The notes under the pieces were generated by a model. That model ran no database searches. It had not been told where the DNA came from and was given only the letters and a program-made list of their open reading frames with translations. A stretch of 64,000 nucleotides of DNA from Lamellibrachia columna. Taxonomy: Eukaryota > Annelida > Polychaeta > Sabellida > Siboglinidae. Below are positions 35,431 to 47,700 of this stretch, piece by piece. Within the stretch, counting starts at the first letter, position 1. Every line of letters begins with the position of its first letter. The stretch covers positions 16,781,782-16,845,781 of the forward strand of contig OY759262.1 of assembly GCA_963662155.1 (NCBI GenBank), written 5' to 3'. The translations under genes and the position numbers were made by a program.

Positions 35431-35714
35431 CCTTCAAAGTCCGACCGAGTTTCTGCTCTCTGCATCCGGAGACGGGGGCTTGCAGAGCCATCGTGCCGCG
35501 CTGGTACTACAACGAGGCGACGGGGCGCTGTGAGGAGTTTACCTACGGAGGCTGTGGTGGGAACAGGAACAACTTCGAGTCGGAGGAAGAGTGTGCGAAG
35601 ATATGTCGGGCGAAATGTCCCCCTCTTCCCTGTCTCAAGTTTATCAAATGTGCCTATGGAATCGCCAAAGACGAGAAGGGATGTTACGTGTGCAAGTGTA
35701 TCAACCCATGCGAG
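35431..35714 (+). CDS. Kunitz 2 + antistasin-like exon (Arg at P1)
   Basis: 284 nt, acceptor TTGCAG phase 1, donor GTAGGC phase 0. Kunitz: SFCSLHPETGACRAIVPRWY through FTYGGCGGNRNNF to CAKIC; P1 is Arg, the classical trypsin-like specificity. Antistasin-like part: KCPPLPCLKFIKCAYGIAKD then GCYVCKCINPCE, with two extra residues between its second and third cysteines compared with sister copies. About eight residues longer than the other exons of this class at its N-terminal end. Confidence 0.9.
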
Positions 35715-35989
35715 GTAGGCAGTTTACATCGATGAATGTGCATACCATAGATTATACGTTTCGATTAGTCATTGCCAGATTTTAGGTCAGTGGCATTAAT
35801 ATATTATGATATCGTGAGAATATACTTGTAATTTAATTCCTACAGCTGCTACCGATCTGCGTGAACTAGCATCTTTCGTTGTCGATCCAGATCAAATATT
35901 CCACAATATTTCAACTGTTTTGGACATGCAAGTGTTTACTCGCATTTTTTATGAAGATATGGACTTATTAAGTAAACCGACCACGCACT

Positions 35990-36280
35990 CGTGACGTCAC
36001 AAACATACTGCCCCGCACCCGCCACGAAGTCGTGACGTCATAGACAAACATGTCCCGCTCCCGCCACGCATCCGTGACGTCATAAATATGCATGTACTGC
36101 ACCAGCCGCGCACTCGTTACGTCATAAATATACCTGTCCCGCACCCGCCATACACTCATGACGTCATATACATACCTTTCACGCTCCCGCCACGCATTCG
36201 TGACGTCATAAATATGCATGTCCTGCACCAACCACGCACTCATGACGTCATCAACATACCTGCTATGCACCCGCCATTCA
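35990..36280. repeat. 42-bp minisatellite, seven units, each with a CRE-like octamer
   Basis: Seven degenerate 42-bp units. Octamer positions: 35992, 36033, 36075, 36117, 36159, 36201, 36243. Six are TGACGTCA, one TTACGTCA (36117). The rest of the unit ('...cccgccacgcactcg' and 'taaatatgcatgtcctg') varies more than the octamer. It lies in the intron between Kunitz exon 2 and its tail exon. Confidence 0.9.
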
Positions 36281-36402
36281 TTCCGGATTTCTTAAACAAT
36301 CATCATTGTACATCGATTTATACATTTTCATAACATCTCAATCAATTCTACCAATTGCATTGCATTGCGATGTTGTTCGTATGATCCACGCCATTGTTGC
36401 AG

Positions 36403-36490
36403 GACGTGAAATGCAAGCCTTATCAGAAGTGTGTACCAAAGGTCGTGAACTGCCCCAGAGCACCGTGTCCTCCGATAGGAGAGTGTGTTG
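36403..36490 (+). CDS. Six-Cys tail exon 2
   Basis: 88 nt, acceptor GTTGCAG phase 0, donor GTAAGT phase 1. Encodes DVKCKPYQKCVPKVVNC then PRAPCPPIGECV. Subtype 'KPYQKC' matches tail exon 41088-41175, placing the two in equivalent positions of a duplicated block. Confidence 0.85.
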
Positions 36491-36554
36491 GTAAGTGCAA
36501 CCTTAGTTCATTCATATCTGATCACATTTCAGTCGTCGTTCTAATTTAAATAAG

Positions 36555-36771
<217 letters not shown>

Positions 36772-36883
36772 ATTGATGTAATACAAGTAGTATTGTATTA
36801 CGAGAGGAAAAAGTGAAAAAAAATAATTGTCTTTGTGTGTTATTTTCTTCTTCGAAACTTTTATGTTATGTTCTACCGACCCA

Positions 36884-37740
<857 letters not shown>

Positions 37741-37860
37741 CTAATAACGTCGTACATAGTTCCGGTCTCGCCATACGAATATTTTTTTTTATTCCACAAC
37801 GTACACTGCCATCACACTGTTCTTCATAAATGTAACATCTCGTGACGTTGACGGTTTCAG

Positions 37861-38073
37861 ACGACCCGAAAGGTCCGTGCCACGAGGCGCTGCTGAAACT
37901 GCCTCGTCCGATTCCAATCGGAGCATTCGTTCCGCAGTGTGAGGACGACGGCTACTACTCACTGCAGCAGATGTGGGGCAGCACCGGTCAGGTTTGGTGT
38001 GTGACTAGGGACGGGAAAGAGATCGAAGGAACGAAGACCAACCCGGGAGAGCCGCCTTATGATTGTAATAAAG
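37861..38073 (+). CDS. Thyroglobulin type-1 exon 1, missing the Cys3-Cys4 pair
   Basis: 213 nt, acceptor GTTTCAG and donor GTACGG, phase 1-1. Encodes DDPKGPCHEALLKLP, then FVPQCEDDGYYSLQQMWGST and GQVWCVTRDGKEI ending PPYDCNKG. The PQC..DGYY, GSTG, WCVT..G and final Cys hallmarks are clear. Where the family and the second copy have Gln-Cys and Cys-Trp-Cys, this one has Gln-Met and Val-Trp-Cys, so both partners of one disulfide are gone and the other four cysteines remain. Confidence 0.9.
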
Positions 38074-38129
38074 GTACGGTATACCACAAAGAGATATTGT
38101 GGGCATAAACAATTAGCAATGAAACGCTG

Positions 38130-38600
38130 TGGGAACGCACACATAAAGAACCGATTAAACATCACATTAGAAGGACGAAGTGGAGCTTGATAGGCCGTAT
38201 TCTCGGGAAGCCAACACGACACACCACAAGACAAGCCCTCAGGGCAAAAAGGAAAAGGGAAGGCCGAGCACAGAAAAGTAGGAGCAGATATGGCAAAATA
38301 GGATCAACTAGAAAGAACAGGAAACGCAAGCCCAAAACCGTGTCCGATGGAAAGGAGTCGTTAATGGATAGAAATGGCTTAAGACGGGTAAATTGGACAC
38401 CGTACGGGAGGGTTCGGTGTGGAAATCTCAGCGAAAGGCTTTATAAGCAGAATTACTCTCAAAATACCAAGTTCCATATGTACTGTGAGAGGCCACGCAT
38501 GGCCAAACACAAAAACAAACGACACGTCTTATCTACGTCAACATACTATTCAAAGATAGAGACCCAACGGTGCAAGAATTGTCGGCCTACATAACTGATA
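38130..38600 (+). mobile_element. Decayed LINE tail in the Tg1 intron
   Basis: Plus-strand frame encodes KWSLIGRILGKPTRHTTRQA then EGRAQKSRSRYG and DRNGLRRVNW, resembling the C-terminal region of LINE reverse transcriptases ('W.WIGH.LRK....TRQAL...GKR.RGRP' and 'DR..WR'). Key positions are degraded. Not part of the inhibitor gene. Confidence 0.55.
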
Positions 38601-38827
38601 GCAAGGTGCCGAGTGTCATCACTGGCCGAGGATACCACTCGACATTAAGAAGATGCCAACATCTCATTGTTTCTGCATTGTTGTAAGGCTAGCTTTGAAA
38701 ATCATCGCTTAAACGGGTGTTAGAATACAGTTGTACCATCCTAAAATGGCTTATCAGAACAGGCTAGAAGAAACGAAGTAACGAAATAAGTTAAACGGCG
38801 CACGTCGATCGTGCTAACTATACGGAA

Positions 38828-38930
38828 GCAGCTCAGTGAGATTACATGCTATGCTTTACGCAAGCAGCTCAGTGAGATTACATGCTATGCTTTACGCAAG
38901 CAGCTCAGTGAGATTACATACTATGCTTAA
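38828..38930. repeat. 36-bp tandem repeat, nearly three copies
   Basis: Unit 'gcagctcagtgagattacat...' at 38828, 38864 and 38900, the third truncated. Confidence 0.9.
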
Positions 38931-39118
38931 CCAAGGTGCAGCTGTCGAATTTAGTTAGACAATATCAAGCGTAGGAATGTATACTGAAGTTGCCTACATA
39001 AAGTTGCATTGCATAAGATGTTATTCATTATAATACAGTCGTCAATGCATGAAACGCCAAATGTCGTACGTATCAAAAAGGCCAAATGTCATATTTATCC
39101 ACGTGTTTTTTTCCCCAG

Positions 39119-39378
39119 CCATCTGCAAAATGCCAAAGGTACCTGGACCATGCAAAGGCTATTTCCCACGCTTCTTCTTCAACACAAAGACCGGGAAGTG
39201 TGAGAAGTTTATCTACGGAGGCTGCCAAGGAAATAGGAACAATTTCAAGAAGGAGGAGGAGTGTAAAAAGACGTGTCCAGACAAGTGCCCGCCCATCATG
39301 TGCCTCATCTACTGCAAGTACGGACAAGTACTCGACAAGGACGGATGCAAGACTTGCAGGTGTATCGAACCCTGTGAG
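39119..39378 (+). CDS. Kunitz 3 + antistasin-like exon (Lys at P1)
   Basis: 260 nt, acceptor TTTTCCCCAG phase 1, donor GTGGGT phase 0. Kunitz: [20 protein letters not shown] through [13 protein letters not shown] to CKKTC, six cysteines, P1 Lys. Antistasin-like: [20 protein letters not shown] then [11 protein letters not shown]. First exon of the second [Kunitz, Kunitz, Tg1] block. Confidence 0.92.
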
Positions 39379-39401
39379 GTGGGTTATTTTACTTCCAAGG
39401 G

Positions 39402-39402
<1 letters not shown>

Positions 39403-39489
<87 letters not shown>

Positions 39490-39500
39490 GAGAGAGAGAC

Positions 39501-39532
<32 letters not shown>

Positions 39533-39575
39533 TGAGAGGGAGAGACAGAGAGAGATAGAGAGAGAGAAAGTGAGA
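39403..39575. repeat. (GA)n microsatellite
   Basis: About 170 bp of GAGA with ACAG and GTGA interruptions filling most of the short intron before tail exon 3. Confidence 0.97.
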
Positions 39576-39603
39576 GGGTTGTAAAATGTATTATTTGTTT
39601 TAG

Positions 39604-39694
39604 GACGTCACGTGTAAAGAAAACGAAGTGTGTGTTCCTGAGCGGATACCATGTATGTCGATCCTTCCCTGTCCCTGGCGAGGCAAATGTGTTG
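39604..39694 (+). CDS. Six-Cys tail exon 3
   Basis: 91 nt, acceptor TGTTTTAG phase 0, donor GTATGT phase 1. Encodes DVTCKENEVCVPERIPC then MSILPCPWRGKCV. Subtype 'ENE-C' with C-P-W matches tail exon 1. Confidence 0.85.
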
Positions 39695-40053
39695 GTATGT
39701 TCCGCCAAATTATTTCAGTGTGCCATGATCTTTGTTCAATTAGTCGGAACCTATTTACGATAGTAATTAGAATATTAGTGTAAGTCGGCGAACGCTGTGA
39801 ACATTTGTTTTGTAAACTGACAATTAAAACAGATATCGTTACATCCCACATTAAAATTATTGTATTCATATTGCCTATGGAAGAAAGCAGCTTACTAAAA
39901 TAGCAACACATGTACCACTACACATCTGTAGCAATTCGTTTCAATGATGTCACCGTTTTTTGGAGATGTTTTCCGTATTGTCTTATAAATGAAGTGTTTT
40001 GCTAATGACCTAACTGATGACATCTGTTCATTTATATTCCAATTACGATATTA

Positions 40054-40055
<2 letters not shown>

Positions 40056-40130
<75 letters not shown>
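40056..40130. repeat. (TA)n microsatellite
   Basis: About 75 bp of pure TA. Confidence 0.97.
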
Positions 40131-40131
<1 letters not shown>

Positions 40132-40217
40132 GCGAACCATTGATGTTAAGCACCACAAGGAATACAGCATGTGCATTTGAGCGTATTTTTTCACGTGGCG
40201 AACGTTTCCTTTGTCAG

Positions 40218-40477
40218 ACATCTGCAAAATGCCCAAGGTGCCCGGACCTTGCAAAGGCTCGTTCCTACGCTGGTTCTACAACGCAGACACTGCTATGTGC
40301 GAGACGTTTATCTACGGAGGCTGCGGAGCGAATCAGAACAACTTTAAGACGGAGGAGGAGTGCAGAAAGATGTGTCCGGTCAAGTGTCCGCCCCTCCCGT
40401 GTGACGTCCACTGTAAGTACGGCCACGTGCTTGACAGCGCCGGATGTCCAACTTGCGAGTGCATCGATCCGTGCAAG
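40218..40477 (+). CDS. Kunitz 4 + antistasin-like exon (Lys at P1)
   Basis: 260 nt, acceptor TTGTCAG phase 1, donor GTGAGT phase 0. Kunitz: [20 protein letters not shown] through FIYGGCGANQNNF to CRKMC, P1 Lys. Antistasin-like: CPPLPCDVHCKYGHVLDSAG then CPTCECIDPCK. Very close to Kunitz 3 at its start, suggesting local duplication or conversion. Confidence 0.92.
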
Positions 40478-41087
40478 GTGAGTTGTCTTGTTTCTAGAAG
40501 AGGAGCTTATTGCCTGGAGTGTAATACAGTGAACTGTATGAACTATGAGAGTTAAAGATACGTTAGCATTAACAAAATATGAGATTACGAGTCCTCGGCA
40601 GTTTGCACGTGTATCCGCCTCTTCAACACGCAGCGTGATATGGAAACTAAATAATACATGCACAGCGTTGTAATTGTTCCATTGCTATTCCCTCAACTAA
40701 CGTTGTACAACTGTGTGGGTCATGGTATCTACCTAACCACAACGATCAACTCATAGAACATTACCTTCACCGCGGCACCAACACTTAAACCAGCCTTTCA
40801 TATATCTGTCCCTCGCTGTGGTGATGACGTTTGTGCGTGATATAATGCTTACTAATTCTTGTTAGTTGTGCCTCTGATCGGGTTCCTGAGGATTCAGGCG
40901 CAATAGAAGTGTTATTATTAGTAGTAATGTGTTGTCGTTGTTGCTGTTGTTGTTAATATTAGTATTGCTGTTATGGATTAACTTTATTTCAAAAGCAACA
41001 ATGTACAAAGCATCATCATCATCATCGTTGTCGTCACCATTTTCATTATATACTAGTTCTTTTGATGCCTTGTTCCAATTCTTATAG

Positions 41088-41175
41088 GACGTGAAATGCA
41101 AGCCGTACCAGAAGTGTGTGGTCAAAGTCGTGCAGTGCATCAAAGCAGCCTGTCCCCCCATTGCAGAGTGTGTCG
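41088..41175 (+). CDS. Six-Cys tail exon 4
   Basis: 88 nt, acceptor CTTATAG phase 0, donor GTAAGA phase 1. Encodes DVKCKPYQKCVVKVVQC then IKAACPPIAECV. Sister of tail exon 2. Confidence 0.86.
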
Positions 41176-41669
41176 GTAAGAACAACCGTACTTCGTTCAT
41201 TTCTGCGAAGCTCGGAGGTTATGCCTTTCGAATTTGATATATCAAACATTCCATCGTATTGTAGAAAAACCATGGAACCGCCCCCCAAACGTGTTACCGG
41301 CAGTTCTTAGTTTTTTCGTCATTATGTGCAACACAACCCGTGTTTCTGTTTCCGATCGAACTGACGTTAAACAAATCCTTAATATAAGATGTTGTCTTCA
41401 GTTGCAATAACAAGAGGACTGTTGACATAAGCAAAGTCTCAAACATTGGTAGTACACTTCCATAACTCATAATGTTACTTCTGAAAGCGAGCACCCATAG
41501 ACATATGCTGTTGATATTTTTTATTAAAGTCAATGACATTATTATTAAACAATTATTAATAAGATTTATATATTATAACACATACATGCAATAAAATATA
41601 TAATAAATATAAATTATTTAACATTACAAGTAAGGCATCGTTAATCCATTGATGCGGTGTCGGTTTCAG

Positions 41670-41882
41670 ACGACCCGAAAGGTCCGTGCCACGAGGCGCT
41701 GCTGGCACTGCCCGATCCGATCCCCATCGGTGCCTACGTGCCCCAGTGCCAGGACGACGGCTACTACAGGCCCCAGCAGTGCAGCGGAAGCACCGGCCAT
41801 TGCTGGTGCGTGACGAGGGACGGGACGAAGATCGATGGAACGGAGACAGGGCCGGGAGAGCCACGACACAACTGCACTGGAG
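41670..41882 (+). CDS. Thyroglobulin type-1 exon 2, complete
   Basis: 213 nt, acceptor GTTTCAG, donor GTACAT, phase 1-1. Encodes DDPKGPCHEALLALP, YVPQCQDDGYYRPQQCSGST, GHCWCVTRDG and a final RHNCTGG. All six Tg1 cysteines are present, including QC and CWC, in contrast to exon 1. The first 40 nt of the two Tg1 exons are nearly identical, showing a recent common origin. Confidence 0.93.
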
Positions 41883-42995
41883 GTACATTGCACATGCAGG
41901 GACCTTACACGGAGAAATAATGAGTGATGTGAATGGCAAAGTAGTACAACGACTGTAGATTAGTGTGGCCGACAATGATGCGGTGGGTTCGATTCTGTAT
42001 GGGTAATTCTTTATTTGCGGTAAACATTCAGAACGTCTCTGTTTCAGCTATATGGATGCGTCTCAACACACTTTCGAATGTTTATGTAAAGAATGGTGTA
42101 CTTACTGGGTTGTTATTAAATATTCCTAACACTACACACGCGTGTCCTTTTTACATTTACATCACACATATGAACAATATGACTGTTTAGCAAGTGATAT
42201 GCACCGAAATAGCCATGTCCCAAGGGTACCTTTGGCTAGGAGATAAGAATGCTTACTCTATTGCTGATTCAGATGTAAAGATATTTTACCGCATATGTAA
42301 ATCTGTTAGAGGAGTCAACAACATGACGAATGTTTGAATAAACTGATATCAAGACATATTTTGTATTCTTCGTGAAACGTGTTGTCCACGCGGTTACCCA
42401 AACCAAATGATGCATTAGGTGAACTGATTATAATGCATATGTGAATGTTATTATGCATATTGCTAGATGACACCACATCATTCTAATTAGAATTGCGAAG
42501 TCACAGATCACAACTTTGAATGGCTTGCAAACCTCGAATGTATAATGCAAGAAAATGAAGAGTGGCCACGTTGTAGGGGGTTACATGCCAGTTCTGTTAC
42601 TATGATTGCATAATGATGATGGCAACGTAATTGGCATGACACTAGTATATTTATAGACAAGCACTTACTATCAAAACATGGCCGACATGGGCAGTAATAT
42701 AGTACAACAAACCGAGTTGCCCGGCGTTGCTTGGGAGAAAAGACAACAACTACAAGAACTTATGACTCCTTGCACTGCCCAGTAAAGTTTTGATACAGCA
42801 ATGTCAATGGCAACGTCATGTGCAAACGACATACGTCATGTATAACTGCCTGTGTCATTGTAGCGAAGGTTTACAGGTGGCAGATCTTATATGATACATT
42901 TATGGTCGTGCTGGTACACAATGGCATGGTTGAAGACGAGCCATGACGTTAATGCATAACACTTCTGTTAACTATTGGAGACCTGATCACTAAAT
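41883..42995. other. Intron; no further exon recognised
   Basis: Unique-looking intron DNA. 42710-42790 ('gagttgcccggcgttgcttgggaaaa...gactccttgcactgcccagt') recurs at 43795-43855 across the next exon, a short local repeat. Confidence 0.45.
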
Positions 42996-43415
42996 TACAC
43001 TGCACTACACTACACTACTCTACTCTACACTACTCTGCACTGCACAACATTTTACTAGACAACACAACACAACACAACACTACACTACACTACACTACAC
43101 TACTCTACACTATACTAAACTATACTACATTACACTACACTACACTACACTACACTACACTACACTACACTACACTACACTACACTACACTACACTACAC
43201 TACACTACACTACACTACACAACACTACACTACACTACACTACACTACACTACACTACACCACACCACACCACACCACACCACACCACACCACACCACAC
43301 CACACCACACCACACCACACCACACTACACTACACTACACTACACTACACTACACTACATTACACTACCCAACGCTACTCTCTGCTGCACCATACTACAC
43401 TACAATACACTATAC
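42996..43415. repeat. (ACACT)n pentanucleotide array with (ACACC)n core
   Basis: ACACT pentamers with an internal homogeneous ACACC block at about 43258-43327, edges degenerate. Ends about 90 nt before the Kunitz 5 acceptor. Confidence 0.96.
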
Positions 43416-43504
43416 TGACACTCTTGAATTGTTACCGCAATAATGACATTCATTACAATGTTCACAAGACAGAAAAGTAACCGGGACAACCCTTTCATTG
43501 CCAG

Positions 43505-43758
43505 ACAACTGCAATCAGCCGAAAGATTCCGGGTCATGCGATGGACACATCGAGCGCTACTATTACAATGCCCAAAGCAGAATGTGCCTGACATTCATCT
43601 ACGGAGGCTGCGGGGGAAACGGAAACAACTTCAAGACGAGGGAGGAATGCGAAGACACGTGTCCTGTGTGTGGGCCGGTGTGCGCCATCTACTGCGAATT
43701 CGGCAACGTGATGGACGCGAACGGATGCGCCACCTGCGATTGCATTGAACCTTGCAAG
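43505..43758 (+). CDS. Kunitz 5 + antistasin-like exon (Asp at P1)
   Basis: 254 nt, acceptor TTGCCAG phase 1, donor GTCAGT phase 0. Kunitz: NCNQPKDSGSCDGHIERYYY through FIYGGCGGNGNNF to CEDTC, six cysteines. P1 is Asp followed by Gly. Antistasin-like: PVCGPVCAIYCEFGNVMDAN then GCATCDCIEPCK. Shorter by two residues at the linker than Kunitz 3 and 4. Confidence 0.9.
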
Positions 43759-44353
43759 GTCAGTTAGTTTCCATGCGCATATTGTAAACTAGCCGAGTTG
43801 CCCGACGTTGCACTGGAAAAAGAGCCGATGACTCCTTGCACGACCCAGTCAAGTTTTGGAGGGCAGTGCCAATGGCAATGACAACTTCTTGCTCCAAAAA
43901 TCATGTCCAACTGTCGGTTTCACGAAGCGTTAGCACCGCACGATGGAACTGATGTGGACGTTTGGCGTTGATCACATAACTCGAAACAAACAAACATGTA
44001 TATGTACAGTAATAACGACTGGTTGCAAAATAGCGCAAACACCTATTGTCCGTATACCAAGCCACCCGATTTAAGTTGGCTGACGTTAGTAGAAAATACA
44101 AAGAAATATATAATTCAAGATAGCTACGTATAATAGTGATATATCATTTTCGTAAGCTATATTTCATATTTTCATAAAAGAATATACATATTATTTTCGT
44201 GATCTGTATTTCATATTTTAAAGTATTTCATACAATGGGGTATTTATATCAGTATGTCTTTATTATAAATAAACTCGAGCCTTCGGTAACAAACGCAGGT
44301 AGTCAGTTAATGAAGTTGTATTCGCCGCCAATATTTGGACCGTTTTGTTGAAG

Positions 44354-44441
44354 GATGTTCGCTGCAAGCCTGGCTATCGTTGCAAAGCCCAGATTGTGCC
44401 TTGCGACAAGCCACGATGTATCAAGACAGATTGTGTACCAG
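44354..44441 (+). CDS. Six-Cys tail exon 5
   Basis: 88 nt, acceptor TTGTTGAAG phase 0, donor GTAGGT phase 1. Encodes DVRCKPGYRCKAQIVPC then DKPRCIKTDCVP. Five cysteines here plus the one before the junction. The acceptor is less pyrimidine-rich than others, but phase and homology support it. Confidence 0.8.
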
Positions 44442-44948
44442 GTAGGTAGATACATTACTAATGGGTGACGTCCGAATAATTGTGCTGCATTCGCCCTACA
44501 CACGCACACACACACGCACACGCACACGGACACGCACGCAAAACATTTTAAAGTATTTTCATTGCACGCACATTTTATGGATTGCGCAATATAAGAATTA
44601 TGTGATTATGATTATGATTGTCGTTATAGTTACGGTTATTTCTATGGTCATGGTCTTTTGTTCTTACTGTTACCAGTACCGTTACCGTTACCGTTACCGT
44701 TACGGTTACCGTTACCGTTATCGTTATCGTTATTGTTATCATTAGTATTATTAATATTACTATTATCATCATCGTCACCGTCATCACCACCGCCACTCTC
44801 TTTACTATTACCATTACTATTATTATAATTATTATTATGTGTATAGTAAAGACAGTAATTAGTGGGGGCTTTATTATGGCTCTTCTCCTCCTCAGTGATG
44901 TTCATAAAGCCCCCACTAACTACTAAAGACCATGCGTGCTTTGTCCAG

Positions 44949-45113
44949 TGCGGGAGAAGTGGCAGTGTCCATTCGTGCCCTTTAATGGCCGAATTAACGT
45001 CGACCAGACGTGTCCACCGCCTTGTAAGGAGGACGCCGATTGTCCCATCACACAGAAGTGCTGCGAGGGCCCGAGGCCGTGTGTTAAGACATGTCAGAAC
45101 TCCGTCTACCCAG
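44949..45113 (+). CDS. WAP exon 3 (type A)
   Basis: 165 nt, acceptor TGTCCAG, donor GTTCGT, phase 1-1. Encodes VREKWQCPFVPFNGR, TCPPPCKEDADCPITQKCC and [12 protein letters not shown], eight cysteines. Type A modules share CPFVPF near the start and V[YF]PG at the end. A fragment of this exon is present inverted at 49175-49323. Confidence 0.88.
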
Positions 45114-45168
45114 GTTCGTTGTCTTGATGGCAATTATTAATCCTGACTGTTCTGTTATCAACACAAAC

Positions 45169-45451
<283 letters not shown>

Positions 45452-45836
45452 CAGGCTTAGTAGTCGCAAAATAATGTGCCGCTCGAGTAGAACACGTGGT
45501 AGTATATAAATGATATCTGTACCGCAGACGTCCATTGTTTATCTCGTTATGAACATTAGTGACCCAACTTTCATGAATGGCTAATGGATTTTGAAAACGT
45601 AATTCTAGGAGATAGAAAATTAATTTTTTGACGTAAATTTTCATTGCTTCTGCTCAGAATAATAAAATATTAAAATATTAAAAAATCACAATCTAACGAA
45701 GTCAAACGCCGTAAACATAAGTACCTTTTAAAATATGACATTAACCCGGTCATGACTACTTGTTTCATGTGCATATCTCAGAGATAGCTGTCAATCGCCA
45801 TGTTGTGACATGTCACCGATATATTTCATGGTGCAG

Positions 45837-45998
45837 TGAAGAAACCCGGCAAATGTCGGAAGTTCGTTACACCCTTCCCCCCGACCCCTTGTGCCCGCCC
45901 TATCGACGAATGTCGCCATGATGGCGACTGCCCTGGGTCCCAGAAGTGCTGCCCTAGAAACCACTGTGGTGGGCTTGTGTGTGGACCTCCGGTTCCAG
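45837..45998 (+). CDS. WAP exon 4 (type B)
   Basis: 162 nt, acceptor GTGCAG, donor GTAGGC. Encodes VKKPGKCRKFVTPFPPTPC, ECRHDGDCPGSQKCC and GLVCGPPVPG, eight cysteines. Type B modules share KPGKC..V/IVTP.P and GPP.PG. Confidence 0.9.
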
Positions 45999-46377
45999 GT
46001 AGGCTCGAACAGACATGTAGTTGCACATAAGGAATATCAATTTTTTTTATTTTGTGACATCGATTTAGTGCAAAACCCACCACTCTGCGCCCAGAACAGA
46101 AATATGAGGCACTATGTAATATATGTATTATTGTTATAATTCTTGTATTATTTTCATCATTGTGACTAGCTCGATTATAGTTAGATTATTATGATTATCA
46201 TCAACATCATAATCATCATCGTCGTCGTTGTAATCATCATCATCATCATCATCAGTATCAGTATTAAATACCATGATTATCATTATTATTAAATGCCTTC
46301 TCATTATGCAAATGGATATTAATTACCCACTGAACATGAATGCTTGTATTACTCTCAAGTGGGTTTTGTGCTTTCAG

Positions 46378-46551
46378 CGAACAAGCCCGGCCAGTGCCCC
46401 TTCGTTCCCTTCGGCTTTGAGCGTGAGGGCGAGGTAGCGGACCTTCCTCCACCCCCGCCGTGCAGGGACGACACCGACTGTCCCGACGATCTGAAATGTT
46501 GCAATGTGCAGACACGTCCTGGCAAGATATGTCGTAAGCCCGTATTTCCAG
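46378..46551 (+). CDS. WAP exon 5 (type A), missing the Cys2-Cys7 pair
   Basis: 174 nt, acceptor CTTTCAG, donor GTGAGT, phase 1-1. Encodes ANKPGQCPFVPFGFEREG, DLPPPPPCRDDTDCPDDLKC and CNVQTRPGKICRKPVFPG. Only six cysteines: where sister type A exons have ..C-PPPC and ..GC-KIC, this has LPPPPPC and RPGKIC. The two missing positions are Cys2 and Cys7, which pair in known WAP structures. Three residues longer than its neighbours. Confidence 0.88.
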
Positions 46552-46852
46552 GTGAGTTGTCACGATTCGCGATTCATTCTTTAGGATTGTTTCACAAACA
46601 TCAAAGAAATCCAAGAACTTAACTTTACCTTTTGAGATATATTCAAATGGGAGTAACTGAGCGTTAGTGAGACGGTCCCTGATCATCAGTCCGTTGACTT
46701 TCACAATGTACTCGACAAGTTATTAACTGTAATTACTCCTGCTTAATAACAATTGAGAATAACCTATAAGCAGTAACACAATCTACAATACACCAATACC
46801 CGTTGATTTACGCGAACATCAACTAAGGCGCGTTTCAATGCATTTATTGCAG

Positions 46853-47014
46853 TAACAAAACCCGGAAAATGTCCCAAGATTGTGACCCCCGATCCTCCGT
46901 ACCCGTGTGTGGCACCGCGCCACCGCTGTCGCCACGACGGAGACTGCCCAGGCACGGAGAAGTGCTGCCGTAGACGGTTTTGTGGACCCCGCGTTTGTGG
47001 ACCTCCAGTACCAG
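46853..47014 (+). CDS. WAP exon 6 (type B)
   Basis: 162 nt, acceptor ATTGCAG, donor GTAGCC. Encodes VTKPGKCPKIVTPDPPYPC, CRHDGDCPGTEKCCRRRFC and PRVCGPPVPG, eight cysteines. Confidence 0.9.
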
Positions 47015-47179
47015 GTAGCCTCGATGTCCGCTCACTGGACGTACCAACATCAGTTAGTTGTCTAAAACGAACTGGATCGGATGTATAATTATTTAGTATT
47101 TGCTATGCGTACTATATCTGTTCATGTCAAAGGAACGTCTACACAACCAGTCTTGACTGAGGTCCTATTGTTGTTGTTT

Positions 47180-47362
47180 TTTTAAGTCAAATTGTTGTTG
47201 TTCTTGACGCGCGTCAAATTGTCATTCTTCACTCAGGTCACAGTGTTGTTCTTGACTCACGTCATATTGTTAGTCTTGACTCACGTCACATTGCTATTTT
47301 TCACTCAGGTCACATTGTTGTTCTTGACTAACGCCACATTGTTGTTCTTAACTAGCGTCATT
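47180..47362. repeat. 24-bp degenerate tandem repeat, about seven copies
   Basis: Unit 'cacattgttgttcttgactcacgt' with variants, in the intron between WAP exons 6 and 7. Confidence 0.85.
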
Positions 47363-47700
47363 TTTAATAGCATATGTTCGTGTCGCAAATATACATATTA
47401 AACAGTGAGAGTTTGCACGAATTCTGTAAAATTGCTGTAACATTTATGTAATGGAACCAACACATCTATGCTATAAAACAGTTTGTGTTGTGCTTGTTTG
47501 TTCCCTCATATATCCGTCTCACACACCCTATTTTAATACTTGTTTACTGACACGAGCAGAATTACCATAATGCGATATGCAATTGGTTATAATTAACCGC
47601 AAGACGGGAAATCTAGTACATAGTAGATAGTAGTCTAGTAGTTATCTAGATGCAAAAATTGTGAAAACAAATCAAACACATGTGGCATGCCTGTTTTCAG

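Noticed and set aside
35320..35718. 132-codon frame overlapping Kunitz 2 in another phase
   Set aside because: It lacks any domain, while the alternative frame carries the complete Kunitz and antistasin cysteine pattern.
39049..39118. Methionine-started extension upstream of Kunitz 3
   Set aside because: A pyrimidine-rich tract and AG acceptor at 39117-39118 with the family's conserved phase 1 mark the exon start; the extension is intron.
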